Part shown: positions 1 to 10,900 of the stretch, piece by piece
Numbering within the stretch: position 1 is the first letter of the stretch
Layout: each line of letters begins with the position of its first letter
From: a virus
Reading direction: 5' to 3' (one strand)
IMG/VR virus record: IMGVR_UViG_3300030107_005797
Span: 8,879-31,124 of that record
DNA: 22,246 bases
The notes under the pieces: generated by a model
Seen by the model: only the letters and a program-made list of their open reading frames with translations
Databases searched by the model: none
Told to the model about the DNA's origin: nothing
Position numbers and translations under genes: made by a program

Positions 1-1497
1 TGTATCATCATCACTATAAGCAGAATCCCAAGTTATAAAATTTTTCGCTTGATCAAAAAGAGCGTCTCTATTTAATCTAATATATTGCTCTTCATTAGCT
101 GTTGTAATTAAAAACTGCACTACACTTGTATTTATTATACCACCAGAACTTCTAATTTTAAAAGGATTTGAATTTAACCAAGATTCTACAGATGAACCAA
201 ACGCAGCGGGACCAATAGAATAGGTACCGTTTTTTAAATAATCAACACCTTCATGTTCAAGATAATTAGAAGAAACAGGTTCATCAGAACTAAATAAAGG
301 TCTGTATATTCTTAAATCCGTTAAACCACCATCATGCATTGTTATAACAAATGTACCATCTCCTTTGACGGTTTCTTCTACAGTAGATGTTCTAAGTTTA
401 TTAATTTCTGAAGTTATAGTTGTACCATCTAATTGGTCAGCTAACGCCTCGTGATCAATAATTTCATCAGTAAATAAAGAAGATTTTAAAGTAGCACCAC
501 TGACTGATTTTGGTATTTCTACAATAGTTTTGTAGGTACCGTATCCAACACCTGGATCAGCTTCTGGTATAATACCTTCTAAAAAACTAGCACCAGCTTC
601 AAAATTTCCTGTGTCAAAATTATAAACAGTCCCATCAGTGGTGGAAACCATAAATCTAAATGGCGTTCCTGGAATACCGTTTATATTGTATCTTCTATTA
701 CCACCAGAAGTACCAACACTTGTACCTGTATCAATATTATATATAGCATCTCTTTCACGTTCTTTTGAAGCTATAGTATCTTGATTTTCTAATATCAAAT
801 TAGCATGATAATCAAAGAAAATATTATCTTCATACTTATCCTTTAAACTTGTATTAGGGAACGTAACATACACTTCAAATGTTTTGCTTATTATTTTTCT
901 ATCTTTATTTTTAGTAACAAAACTAGTTATACTATAATATCTAGATGATGGTGATTGTCCAACAAAAGCTTGAGGATTTTTATCAAAATAATAACCATCA
1001 GGTACTGTTAATTTTTTTGTAAATATTTTAACTTTTTCACCAGGATTACCAGATATATTATATCTTGTAGATTTAGCACTATTACTTATAGTAGAAACGC
1101 CTTTTATAATATTAGAATCACTTACAAAAACGTTTTCACGTATAGGAGAGTGATCATTTAGTATTATTTCGTTTTTGATCAATGTTGCAAATCCAGTAAT
1201 AGGTAAAAATAAAGTTTTAAAATTAATTATCTTTATAGTATTAAATTCTATTTTAGCTACAACGTTATTTGAATCATTTATAACGGTTTGATCATTAATA
1301 AAATTTATTTTTTTTATTTCTGATGGTAATATACCCGTAGAAAAATCTTTAGCATCAATAATATAGTCTTTATTTGATGATATAATAATTTCTGTAGTTA
1401 AATTTTCTACATTTTCATTATCACCTACAGTTAAAACTTTTTGTTCTACTGAGAAATTTTTATTTGCTAAATTTGTTTTAATTATTAATCTTGCCAT
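1..1497 (-). CDS. Putative tail/virion protein with internal repeats (3' end beyond window)
   Basis: An open frame of 499 codons starts at ATG 1497 and runs without a stop to the left edge, so the C-terminus is missing. It begins MARLIIKTNLANKNFSVEQK, with no signal peptide or membrane segment. The protein is rich in beta-strand-forming residues, Asn, Thr and Ser, as is usual for phage fibres and tail accessory proteins. Two related blocks are visible, one with RYNISGNPG near residues 145-153 and one with RYNINGIPG near residues 269-277. Each is followed by hydrophobic beta-like strands and a Y.FD segment, which suggests tandem beta-sandwich domains. It follows the giant nozzle gene by 10 bases and shares its strand, so it is probably made from the same late transcript and acts at the distal tail. 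I recognise no named family. A tail fibre, baseplate-like or minor structural role is inferred from position and composition only. Confidence 0.8.
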   Translation of the reverse strand, partial: MARLIIKTNLANKNFSVEQKVLTVGDNENVENLTTEIIISSNKDYIIDAKDFSTGILPSEIKKINFINDQTVINDSNNVVAKIEFNTIKIINFKTLFLPITGFATLIKNEIILNDHSPIRENVFVSDSNIIKGVSTISNSAKSTRYNISGNPGEKVKIFTKKLTVPDGYYFDKNPQAFVGQSPSSRYYSITSFVTKNKDRKIISKTFEVYVTFPNTSLKDKYEDNIFFDYHANLILENQDTIASKERERDAIYNIDTGTSVGTSGGNRRYNINGIPGTPFRFMVSTTDGTVYNFDTGNFEAGASFLEGIIPEADPGVGYGTYKTIVEIPKSVSGATLKSSLFTDEIIDHEALADQLDGTTITSEINKLRTSTVEETVKGDGTFVITMHDGGLTDLRIYRPLFSSDEPVSSNYLEHEGVDYLKNGTYSIGPAAFGSSVESWLNSNPFKIRSSGGIINTSVVQFLITTANEEQYIRLNRDALFDQAKNFITWDSAYSDDDT

Positions 1498-1507
1498 TAA
1501 TTTTTTT

Positions 1508-4500
1508 TTATACGGTTGTAATATTTGTAGCCTTTCCTAGACCTTGAAAAGAAAAATCACCAGTATCTACATCATCAGAAGTTTGACTATAACCAGTTAA
1601 ATTCACGCCTTTTATATATTCAAAATATTTATTTTCTTTATTAACAAATTCTCTAACAGTACCACTTTGTAAATCAGTTTTTATTTCTTCAACATACCAT
1701 CCATCTTTTGCAAAATTATCTTCTATAACTTGACCAGCGCTATAAGTAGTTGTTGATGTATGTATTTCGTAATTATTTGTTGCTTGTTGTTGATTTACAG
1801 CTCCAAAAGTTGTTTTAGGTACAACTTTGGATTGTGAACCCTCGTAATTTATAGTTTTAAATCTTTTTACTGTTCCTTGAGCCTGATTAAACATGGTTTT
1901 AACCATAGAATAATTATTATTACCATAAAATGAGTTTCTAGGCATTGTAAGTTTTATATCATCTCCATTACTAGTATAAATAATACTAATTAAATTTGGT
2001 AAAGATAAATTTATTCTTTGTAATAAACTATTATAAGAAGACACAGTTGTACCATATGGTATTCCGTTACCACTAATATTCATACCTTGCAAAGGTTCAC
2101 TAACTGGAGACGCTGATACAAACGGGCCACTTCCTCCACCTGTTATTGTTGTGTTAATTTTTAAATCATAATGATGCTGCCACATCTCAGCAGTATTAAT
2201 ACCAGTAGTACTATATGGTACTCCCCAAGGATCGTTATTTGTTTGTGTACTATAGTTGTTTGAAGCAAAAGTATAGTAAATATTATTATGACTAATACCA
2301 TCTTGTTGTATAAAACTTTTAAAACTAACCCAACCTCTTTTGCTTTCAGTATAACTTAAAGTATAAGCTCTACTAATATTATCATAATCAGTAGTTTCTA
2401 AAGTTAAATTATATTGATCTTCTCTATCATCATAACTACCTATTAAAGCAGTTGCTCCAAGCATGTTGTCTTTAAACCAATCTTTCATACCTTGACTAGA
2501 TATAGGTGTTAAACCATCTCTAGATAATCTTAAAACAGCACCTCTCGTTTTATCTGTAAAATATATTCTATATGATTCAGAAGCAAATGATTCTGGATTT
2601 TTAGATATACCATATTCACCACTAAAAGGTATAGCTTGACCAAGAACAGCTTGGTTAGAAGTTACATTAGTATTTCCATCAGCGTTAAATAGAGCATCTT
2701 TTTTAGCTAATATTTTAAATACTTTATTTTCGCAAAACGTAACTAAATCAGTATCTCTAGCAAATAATTTTTGTATACTACCATTGATAGGGTTAATATC
2801 TTTTGTTATAGGTTCTGCTTGAATAAACTCGTTAGTTCTATTTATACCGCTTGTAGAATTATATATACCAGAAAATATTAAACTACTTTTTCTTCTTTCT
2901 TCTTTGTATTTCTCAGCTAAAGGCATAGAAGCCTTAACACCTTTATCTATAGTAACAGCATTGTAATCATCTCTAATTCTATTAGACTCAACACCGTTAG
3001 AAAAGCTATAGCAATTAAAATAATTTAAAGTACGATTTAAGCTATGAGTTTTTGGTTTAACTTTAAATATATATGGAGTTATACCTGATTCTATTTCCAT
3101 TTGAACGAATTGCTCGTCTCTTCTTGCGCCGTAATAATGACCTTCTCCATTCCAAGAGAATTTTATAGTATCACCTAAAACAGCAGCAGCAGCCGCGCCA
3201 GATGCTGATACAGTTTTTAATACTTGAGGATTTGTTTGTGATTGATTAATCCATACAACATTGCCTTGAACACCCACAACATCTGCGCCTGTAAGCGAAT
3301 AAGTGTGACTTGCTTGGGTTCCAGATAAAATAGCTTTACAACCAACGGGTATAATTTCTTCTCCTCTAAATCCGTAATCAAAGTAATGAGCATTTGTCTG
3401 AATACCAAACTTATCAATATCAGTATCATCAGGTCTACCTTCGTCTGATCTAAATCTTTCTAAATTAACTGGATATGTAGGACTAGCTGCATAATAAATA
3501 TCTAAACCAACATCTTCCATAGGTTCAGTTTCAAATACAGCTGGATTCGTACTCATTGGTTTGTAAGCCTCATCACCTTTATAAGGAGTAACAATTTCAA
3601 TAGTTGTAGAGTTCAAACCTCTTTCATGTAATCCAAAATGCATTCCATCTACATCTCCCTCACCCATAACACTGCTTTGACCTCCTGTAGGAGCAGAACC
3701 ACTACCACCTGTATAATTCCAATAACTACTTAAGTTGTAAAAACGCTCAAAAGTTGGTAATCCTCCAAAATCTTCTGGAAAAGTATCTTGTGGTACTCTC
3801 CACCACCCTCCGCCTCCACCACCAAGAGACGAATAGATCTTAGAACCACCTTTTATATTACAATTACCATCAGCATCAACATGGTTTAACAAAGGATGAA
3901 AGCCCATATTAGCTGTTCCTAAAGGGACACCTTCACTACCTATTTCTTTATCTAAAGTAATCGTTACTCTTGACCTGTAGTTATATGGAGCTCCTCCAGT
4001 TAATTCTCTATCTCTATTAAATAAATCAGATATAAAAGCTGATTTTCCAGCTTTACTAGTTGGGCCTGGATGAGCGCTACCATGAGGTGGCGCTACGCCA
4101 CCGCCAATAGAACCACCGCCAATTATATTACCTGCCCCTGTACCATCATCATATCCCCAACTACCATGAGAAGGTTCATAATTAAACACTTTAAGCTCAA
4201 CATCTGCTTTAGTTACAGTGTATATAGTACTATTAGGATCTTGAGAAAATCTAAATTGAGTACCAGGTGTCATTATTAAATCAGCAAAAGCAGCTTCATC
4301 TTCTTGATGAATATTTAAATTATGATTCCTAGTGTCAGTGTTAACACTACCTATACCATAAAAAGATAAATCCATTTTTGAAACACTAACGCCGTTTACA
4401 GTTGTTGTCCATATTCCATTTCCACTGTAATTAGCAGCAGCTCCTGCTTTATCAATAAACCATCTTTCTGTACTTAAAGTAGCGTCTGGCCAACCGTCAG

Positions 4501-7500
4501 AAACTTCACTTTTACCATAATATAATAAGTACCAATTTTTTCTTAATTTCTCGATAGTATCAACTTTCCAATGCGGACATATACCTAAATGTCTATTTGC
4601 TGTAGGTATACCAGCTGTTGTTGTATCTGTTATGGCTGTAAAATTATTCGGTGTACCACTATATCCTTTTAAATCATCTTGATCACCCCAGATAGCTGGT
4701 AAGAAATATTGATTAGGACCACCACCACTTTCAAAACCTAGATCCATTCCACGATCTCCTAATTCTGGTTGAATACCCTCTGCTAATGATAAATCTAAAT
4801 AACCAGAAGCATCACCAAAAGGTATCCATCGATCTGTGTATGTTGAAGTTACTTGATCACAAGCAATATCTTTACCACATGTTGTTCCCTCCCATGAGTG
4901 CAATCTAAAAGAAGGCCAATCATTTTTTACTGGTGATGGGTCTATAAATATACCAGGATTTGTAGGTAGTGGAACACCAGACCCATCAACATTTAATAAA
5001 GAAAAACCAGCATTTCCATGACCACTAGTACCATGATTCCAAATGTTATTATGATAATTGTTAGCTGCTGGAATATCTAATAAATCAAAATATTTATTGA
5101 AAAACCAATTACCGCTATCAAAAGTTGGATTTGCAGAGACTCCGGGTCCCATTGGCCAGTATTGTGAAGAAGCTTGTGGTGGTAAATCTAGTGAATTAGT
5201 TCCATCTCTAAACGGAGCATCACCAGCATTTGGACCTAAACTACTAACTTCTGTTATTTTTTTATGTCCACCACCAGAAGTAACAGTTGGTAATTGCCAT
5301 CTTATACCAATAGGTATATAATTGTATTCAGTATTGTTGTACTGTCTATCAATATTACCATACCATCTTCCTTTGCCAGATCCAGGTGTACCAGTGGCAC
5401 CTGTCATCCATTCTTGAACGCCTGGATGTGCTACGCATATATATTTTAAATCTTTAGCCATTAAAACCTGCCAAACATCTTCTGGTTTTTTACCCGACAA
5501 AACAATATGCGTTTGAAGTTCTGGATCTCTTAATAATTTAACAAAGAATCTACCTTCAAATTGAGCTTTATCTTCTATCTCTTTGGTTCTAACTTCAATA
5601 GCTAAACCAGAATCTAAAGATTGTGTAGTTTGAGATGATGCAAATGATAAGTCAGGACCCATCATAGTTTTTAATGTAATTCTAACTATTTGCTCTTCTT
5701 GACCCGGTATTTCAACTTCTCTTTCCATGCTTCCACCTCCAGGTAAAGGTGTTTCTTCCATATATGTTTGAGCAGGAGAACCTATATAAGATATATTAGC
5801 TACATCATACCATTTTGATTTATGTATTGAATCAAAAGCAACAGCGCCGTACATTGTTGGTTCATTATCAGACTGTGTTACTCTTATTTGTGCGCCAACC
5901 TCACCTTCTAAACCATTTAAAACTGATTGGTCAAAATATTCAGCGTAAATATCTATATACAATCTATTTGGTAGTGGTAAACCTGTAGTGTGAAACATTC
6001 CAGCGTTTGATGTTTCTCCCCACCCAGGTGGTGGTGGCATCATAGGTACGGCTCCCCAAAATTTATATCCTGATTTAATAAAATTAGGAGCGTCATTTTT
6101 TATATCTATTACTTTATATTTAACATCTGTATCTACAGGTACATCAGTGTCGTGTTGTTTCTTCAACATTAACATTGTTCTTTCACTAATTTTATTTCTT
6201 TCTGATGAAGGGAAAGAAATCCAAACACCATCATCTTCAGCATCATACCATCTATCCATAGCTAGATTATAGTACTCGTTTGAAGTTTCTTTTACATAAA
6301 AAGTATAAGATTCAGCCCAAGAAGGTGGATCACCTTGTAGACTAACAGTTAGTTTATTTTGTAATCTTGCAGATTCTTTACCTATTTCTATAGAACCAGA
6401 TTGAGACGTTAAAACAGGTGTTTCTCTACCATACCTATCTCTATAAACTACTCCAACTTGGTATGTTCTCATAGATTTTAAGGATTTCAAAGGTAGTTTA
6501 GGTAATTCTTCTATACTAGATCCTAATGAATAATCTTTAGGGGAAACAGCTAAATTAAATATAGGATTTACTTTTTTGTCTTGTTCATCTATTAAGTTAT
6601 AATTTTGAACATAATTGGCAAATATAAGTCTATTAGCTGTTATTTCTTGAGCTAAAGCTTTTCTAGGTACATTATCCCAAGGTCTAAGCATTTGATTAGA
6701 AGCAACAACTTTATGTATTAATTCCGATTGAATGTTATACTTACCATGATTAGCACCTGTACCAGGTGTATTCCAGTGATTTGAAGAAGAACCAACTGGT
6801 GGATTATCGTCTTTTTTAAATGTTTGAACAGTATAAACATTTGGTGAATTAGATTCTTTGTATAATAAATCAATTTCTACTACATCTTTTGGTCTATTTT
6901 TAGGATTCCAATCTAAAACATTTAATGTTCTAACTTGATTAGTCATACCTAAATTATAACCTTTTTTAGGTAAATAATCAAATTCTCCTGGCATAAAAGC
7001 AACCTCTGACCAAGGACTAAAAACAGAATACTCACCGTCTTCATATTTATATCTGTATGCAAATTTAGGAAATTTAAACTCAAACATAGCAGGTATAATC
7101 TCTGCTTTTACGTTATATATGTCAGTATACTTATATCCGTCAATTGGCATGTTAGAAGATATAGCTAATATAGTACATTCAACACCACCAGGTATATCGT
7201 GTGGAGAATCAGTGTTTACTGTGATTAATTGGTTGTTATAATCAACATCAGAAGAATGATGAGTGTTTGAATCATAGACCCAAGTAAAAATAGGATTATC
7301 TATTGCAAGTCTACAACTAGCTTGTTTAGCATTATTAAATTGATCAACATAATCATAAGTTACATTTAACTTCATACCATTAGCCCAATCGAGTCCACCA
7401 GACGCGTTGGGTAAATTAGCATCAACATCTATCGGTAATATAACTTTATCACCAACATTTTTTAACTCTCTAGTTGCTGTATAAAATATACTTTTATCAC

Positions 7501-7918
7501 TACCGTCAATAGCTGTACCACCAGGATTTATAGCTTCAGCTATATTGCCACTAACATTACCAGTAAGTTGAAGCGTGTTTCTATCTTGAGGCATATCTAA
7601 ACCATTGAAAGAAGCTTCTAAAACAACCGAACTATCTGTATTGATATCAGCCTCATCAGTCCAATCATACATTTGTATTTTTGGAGGAGCAGTAGGTCCT
7701 TTTCTAATAACAGAAACATGCTTCTCTAGCGCATACATCGGTCTAGATACATAATTAAAATTAGCATCATAATCTTGAGTTCCTCTAATAGGGTGTACAA
7801 CTGGATCTGGAGTGTTTTCATCAGCCCATTGTTGTTCCTCTAGCATCGCGGTAATAGCATCCAATAAGGTAGCCACTATATTTTGCTTTAAAGGTGATCT
7901 TAATTTTAATTTTTTCAT
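1508..7918 (-). CDS. Giant tail nozzle (muzzle/stabilization-type) protein, C-terminal part of a split gene
   Basis: This 2136-residue protein probably forms most of the tail nozzle below the portal-ring stack. Residues 63-84 (ALEKHVSVIRKGPTAPPK...) match a segment I recall in the interior, not the start, of such proteins in marine and crAss-like podophages. Further conserved stretches are YRDRYGRETPVLTS (near 486), VKETSNEYYNLAMDRWYDAE (near 545) and WISFPSSERNK (near 565). In the last 500 residues there are FARDTDLVTFCENKVFK (near 1720), YRIYFTDKTRGAVLRLSRDG (near 1780) and GWYVEEIKTDLQSG (near 2075). The central part, roughly 850-1600, is a long Gly/Trp/Asn-rich expansion with Gly runs near 1270 and 1368. 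The gene starts 7 bases after the stop of the 1473-residue gene, which carries the missing N-terminal portion. There is no Shine-Dalgarno motif. Tail role is confident; the exact nozzle assignment is moderately so. Confidence 0.85.
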   Translation of the reverse strand: MKKLKLRSPLKQNIVATLLDAITAMLEEQQWADENTPDPVVHPIRGTQDYDANFNYVSRPMYALEKHVSVIRKGPTAPPKIQMYDWTDEADINTDSSVVLEASFNGLDMPQDRNTLQLTGNVSGNIAEAINPGGTAIDGSDKSIFYTATRELKNVGDKVILPIDVDANLPNASGGLDWANGMKLNVTYDYVDQFNNAKQASCRLAIDNPIFTWVYDSNTHHSSDVDYNNQLITVNTDSPHDIPGGVECTILAISSNMPIDGYKYTDIYNVKAEIIPAMFEFKFPKFAYRYKYEDGEYSVFSPWSEVAFMPGEFDYLPKKGYNLGMTNQVRTLNVLDWNPKNRPKDVVEIDLLYKESNSPNVYTVQTFKKDDNPPVGSSSNHWNTPGTGANHGKYNIQSELIHKVVASNQMLRPWDNVPRKALAQEITANRLIFANYVQNYNLIDEQDKKVNPIFNLAVSPKDYSLGSSIEELPKLPLKSLKSMRTYQVGVVYRDRYGRETPVLTSQSGSIEIGKESARLQNKLTVSLQGDPPSWAESYTFYVKETSNEYYNLAMDRWYDAEDDGVWISFPSSERNKISERTMLMLKKQHDTDVPVDTDVKYKVIDIKNDAPNFIKSGYKFWGAVPMMPPPPGWGETSNAGMFHTTGLPLPNRLYIDIYAEYFDQSVLNGLEGEVGAQIRVTQSDNEPTMYGAVAFDSIHKSKWYDVANISYIGSPAQTYMEETPLPGGGSMEREVEIPGQEEQIVRITLKTMMGPDLSFASSQTTQSLDSGLAIEVRTKEIEDKAQFEGRFFVKLLRDPELQTHIVLSGKKPEDVWQVLMAKDLKYICVAHPGVQEWMTGATGTPGSGKGRWYGNIDRQYNNTEYNYIPIGIRWQLPTVTSGGGHKKITEVSSLGPNAGDAPFRDGTNSLDLPPQASSQYWPMGPGVSANPTFDSGNWFFNKYFDLLDIPAANNYHNNIWNHGTSGHGNAGFSLLNVDGSGVPLPTNPGIFIDPSPVKNDWPSFRLHSWEGTTCGKDIACDQVTSTYTDRWIPFGDASGYLDLSLAEGIQPELGDRGMDLGFESGGGPNQYFLPAIWGDQDDLKGYSGTPNNFTAITDTTTAGIPTANRHLGICPHWKVDTIEKLRKNWYLLYYGKSEVSDGWPDATLSTERWFIDKAGAAANYSGNGIWTTTVNGVSVSKMDLSFYGIGSVNTDTRNHNLNIHQEDEAAFADLIMTPGTQFRFSQDPNSTIYTVTKADVELKVFNYEPSHGSWGYDDGTGAGNIIGGGSIGGGVAPPHGSAHPGPTSKAGKSAFISDLFNRDRELTGGAPYNYRSRVTITLDKEIGSEGVPLGTANMGFHPLLNHVDADGNCNIKGGSKIYSSLGGGGGGWWRVPQDTFPEDFGGLPTFERFYNLSSYWNYTGGSGSAPTGGQSSVMGEGDVDGMHFGLHERGLNSTTIEIVTPYKGDEAYKPMSTNPAVFETEPMEDVGLDIYYAASPTYPVNLERFRSDEGRPDDTDIDKFGIQTNAHYFDYGFRGEEIIPVGCKAILSGTQASHTYSLTGADVVGVQGNVVWINQSQTNPQVLKTVSASGAAAAAVLGDTIKFSWNGEGHYYGARRDEQFVQMEIESGITPYIFKVKPKTHSLNRTLNYFNCYSFSNGVESNRIRDDYNAVTIDKGVKASMPLAEKYKEERRKSSLIFSGIYNSTSGINRTNEFIQAEPITKDINPINGSIQKLFARDTDLVTFCENKVFKILAKKDALFNADGNTNVTSNQAVLGQAIPFSGEYGISKNPESFASESYRIYFTDKTRGAVLRLSRDGLTPISSQGMKDWFKDNMLGATALIGSYDDREDQYNLTLETTDYDNISRAYTLSYTESKRGWVSFKSFIQQDGISHNNIYYTFASNNYSTQTNNDPWGVPYSTTGINTAEMWQHHYDLKINTTITGGGSGPFVSASPVSEPLQGMNISGNGIPYGTTVSSYNSLLQRINLSLPNLISIIYTSNGDDIKLTMPRNSFYGNNNYSMVKTMFNQAQGTVKRFKTINYEGSQSKVVPKTTFGAVNQQQATNNYEIHTSTTTYSAGQVIEDNFAKDGWYVEEIKTDLQSGTVREFVNKENKYFEYIKGVNLTGYSQTSDDVDTGDFSFQGLGKATNITTV

Positions 7919-7925
7919 ATTTATA

Positions 7926-10900
7926 TTATAATGTTGAAGTGTTGTCTACTAAAACGTTTCCTGTACAGTTCTTTGTCGTTAAATCCATAGCTCCTGAATA
8001 ACATGATTGATCTTGAATACAAGCGCAGAATTTGCTCTGTCCAGAATTTGTATCTAAAAAAGGCCAATCTAAACTTCTAGCCTGTGTAACTCTTTGTGCT
8101 GTGCCCACGTATATCATTAAGTCTTGCCAAGGCCAATTACCCGTCCAAACACTACCGTTATTTTCACAACCTATCCGATCATTATCAAAAGATGTATTTG
8201 AACAACTACCTGTACCATCATATAATCGTAATTCTCCATTTGTTATATTATTACCATCGTTATAGTTATGTTGTCCGGTTAGCGCTCCTCCAGCAAGAGT
8301 AGCTAAGTTTACGCCGTCATCTAGATATATCGCGCCCATATCGGTTTGATCATTAGTATTATCAGCTATAATTATAGTGTGTAAATTAGGTTTTTTACGT
8401 AAATCTAGCATTTGTAATTGATTACCACGTATATCTAGATATTCTAAAAGATATAATCCAGGTAAAGATCCAGCTTCTGTACATTTATTTGCTAAAGTAG
8501 TTAAACCGGTATTTGAGTTTAAAGTGTTATCGTCGGGAAGTAAAAGCACTCCGCCGGTATGATTTTGGTGACAATCTCCAGGTTGTGTTTCACCACCTAA
8601 ATAATAAGTCAAGTCTATATCAACTTGAGATAACATCATACCTCTCATTTCTAAATGTCTCATATTTGGCATTCCCGTGATCCATGTTCCAACGCCACCG
8701 TTTGTTTGTGAATCTAAACAATCAGTAGCGTTTATACTTCTACCAGGACCTGGTTCGTCAAAACAATATCCTGTACAACTAGGATCTCCGTAATCACAAT
8801 CAAAATTTGAAGTTGTAGCTAAAGGCAAAGAATTATTATAGTTTATAGATTTATGAAATAAATCAACAGCTACTTTACCACTAGCTATATTATTTCCAAA
8901 AGCATCACCCATACGTAGTTGATTCATATTAAAGTTTAATTTTAAAACTTTTAAATTTTGTTGGGAAACAAAACCAGTATGCCACTTTGCAACCTTATTA
9001 TAATAATGTGGATTAAAATTGTATCCTTGAATACCAGAACCGCTATAATCTAAGTATGTTATATTTCTCCATTTTTCAAAACCTGTCCAATCTTCAATTA
9101 AACCATTCCAATGAGGCGCATCATAATTAGTACCTGTTGCTAATGTTGAGTTTGGATTGTACCCAATAGCTCCTGAACCTTGATTATCTCTACTAAAATC
9201 AAAACCTCCATCATAAGCACAACAAGTTATAACTGAGCTAGTACTAAAACTACCTTGCCAATTGTCGAAAGGTTCATCAGTTTGAGAACCACCAGTACCC
9301 TCATTGTCAATCCACATCCATTCACCAACACCGTAATAACCCCCAGAGCCATCTGGACCAGTATTACCAGTGTTATCCGCCCAATAAAGCCAATCACCAT
9401 TATCAATAGCACTATCTATAATACTTTGACTAGAACCACCTCGCCCGTACATAGGGTGTATTCCTAAAGGATTTTCACCCCAATTATTTAAAGGTTGAGG
9501 TAACGCCATTGCTTGTTCAAATCCATCCATTGCGTCAGGATAACTTACAGCTGCGGTAGGAATATTTAATCCCATTTGACAAGGAGGATAAGCACATGAA
9601 CCATCATCTATAACTGGAGCGATTGATACGGGAGCACTATATGAGCCATATGCTGTAACACCCGGTAAAATCGGAAATTGATAACTTGTAGTAAGAACAG
9701 ATGGGTGAATATGCGTGATATAATTATTCGCTGTTGGATCCGTACATCCCATATACATGCATGAACCGTCCTCTATATTTGCAGCAGCATTCCAATTCGT
9801 AGCTTGTGAATCTGTACATCCCGTTTGGTACCAATATGCACTACACGAATTATCATCAATACAAGCGCACGGATCATAATTATCAACTGCATAACCCGCC
9901 ACACCACACGGTGTTGGATGGTTTGCACACACTGGACTACTTGATCCATAATAAGTTATAGAACTTGCATTATCTGGAGTTTGGCAATCTGTAGTATATA
10001 CAGCGTCAGGACCATAACCATTTACATCAGCATAACCAGTTAGAATGTTATATCCGCTAAGCGTATTATCCGTACATCCTGTCGTGACGCACGCTGTGGC
10101 AGGTGGACAAACACTTGTTCCGTTAACCATATCAACGACACATTGACCTGGTAATCCCCAATATGTAGCTGGTTGAGAACCATCATCATTTTCACATTCA
10201 CAAGGTTCGCTTATTATAACAGCATTATATTTAGCTCTACCCACTGTGTAAGAAGATCCTCCAATACCATTATTTAATTTAGCAATTATAGAAGACCAAC
10301 CGTCGGATAAACTAATTAATACTCCGGTTGTATTCTCTAATGCATTTTGAACACCATCAAACATTAATTGATTTTGTAACCATGACATAAAGTCATCTAT
10401 ACTACCATTAGGAGCGTCACCTGTTGAATCTGAAAAATCAAACCATGTTTTTGTTCCGTCCCAATTATTTGTATTAGTTATTTGGGTATCAAAACCAGTT
10501 GTTAAAGGTACTAAAAGATCATCAACTTGATATAACTCTATCTTTGTTATTCTATTTTTATAAGCACCAGCGTATCCAGCGGCTCTATTAGGATCAACAC
10601 ACCACTCAACTGGAATAGTAGCACTAGAACTAAAAGCATGCCAATAATATAAATTACTAAAATCAATATTATTTAAAGACGTAAAACCTATTAAATCATT
10701 TATAACTTGTTGTTCGTTTAAATAAAAGAAAGCAGCATCTGAATATATATTAATATTTTTATTTAAATGATTAACAGTACTACAACTATCTACATCAAAC
10801 TCTTCATGGAATGTATATAGATTATCATCACAACAACTATCCCAATTAAGATTACCTATAGTAAACACACCATTACCTTGAATAGGATCTTCACAACCTA

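Noticed and set aside
1498-1512. Run of nine A (minus strand) at the end of the nozzle gene as a slippage site fusing it to the next gene
   Set aside because: The run lies after the coding part, overlapping the TAA stop, and AT-rich gaps with A runs are common here. Nothing else supports recoding.
5320-5400. P-loop-like GTPGSGKGR in the 2136-residue protein
   Set aside because: It is followed by G and R rather than the K-S/T of a Walker A motif, lies in a Gly/Pro-rich loop region, and has no Walker B partner.
7919-7930. Programmed frameshift joining the 1473- and 2136-residue genes
   Set aside because: No slippery heptamer or downstream structure was seen at the junction, and the second gene has its own ATG. 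Stop and restart explains it more simply.
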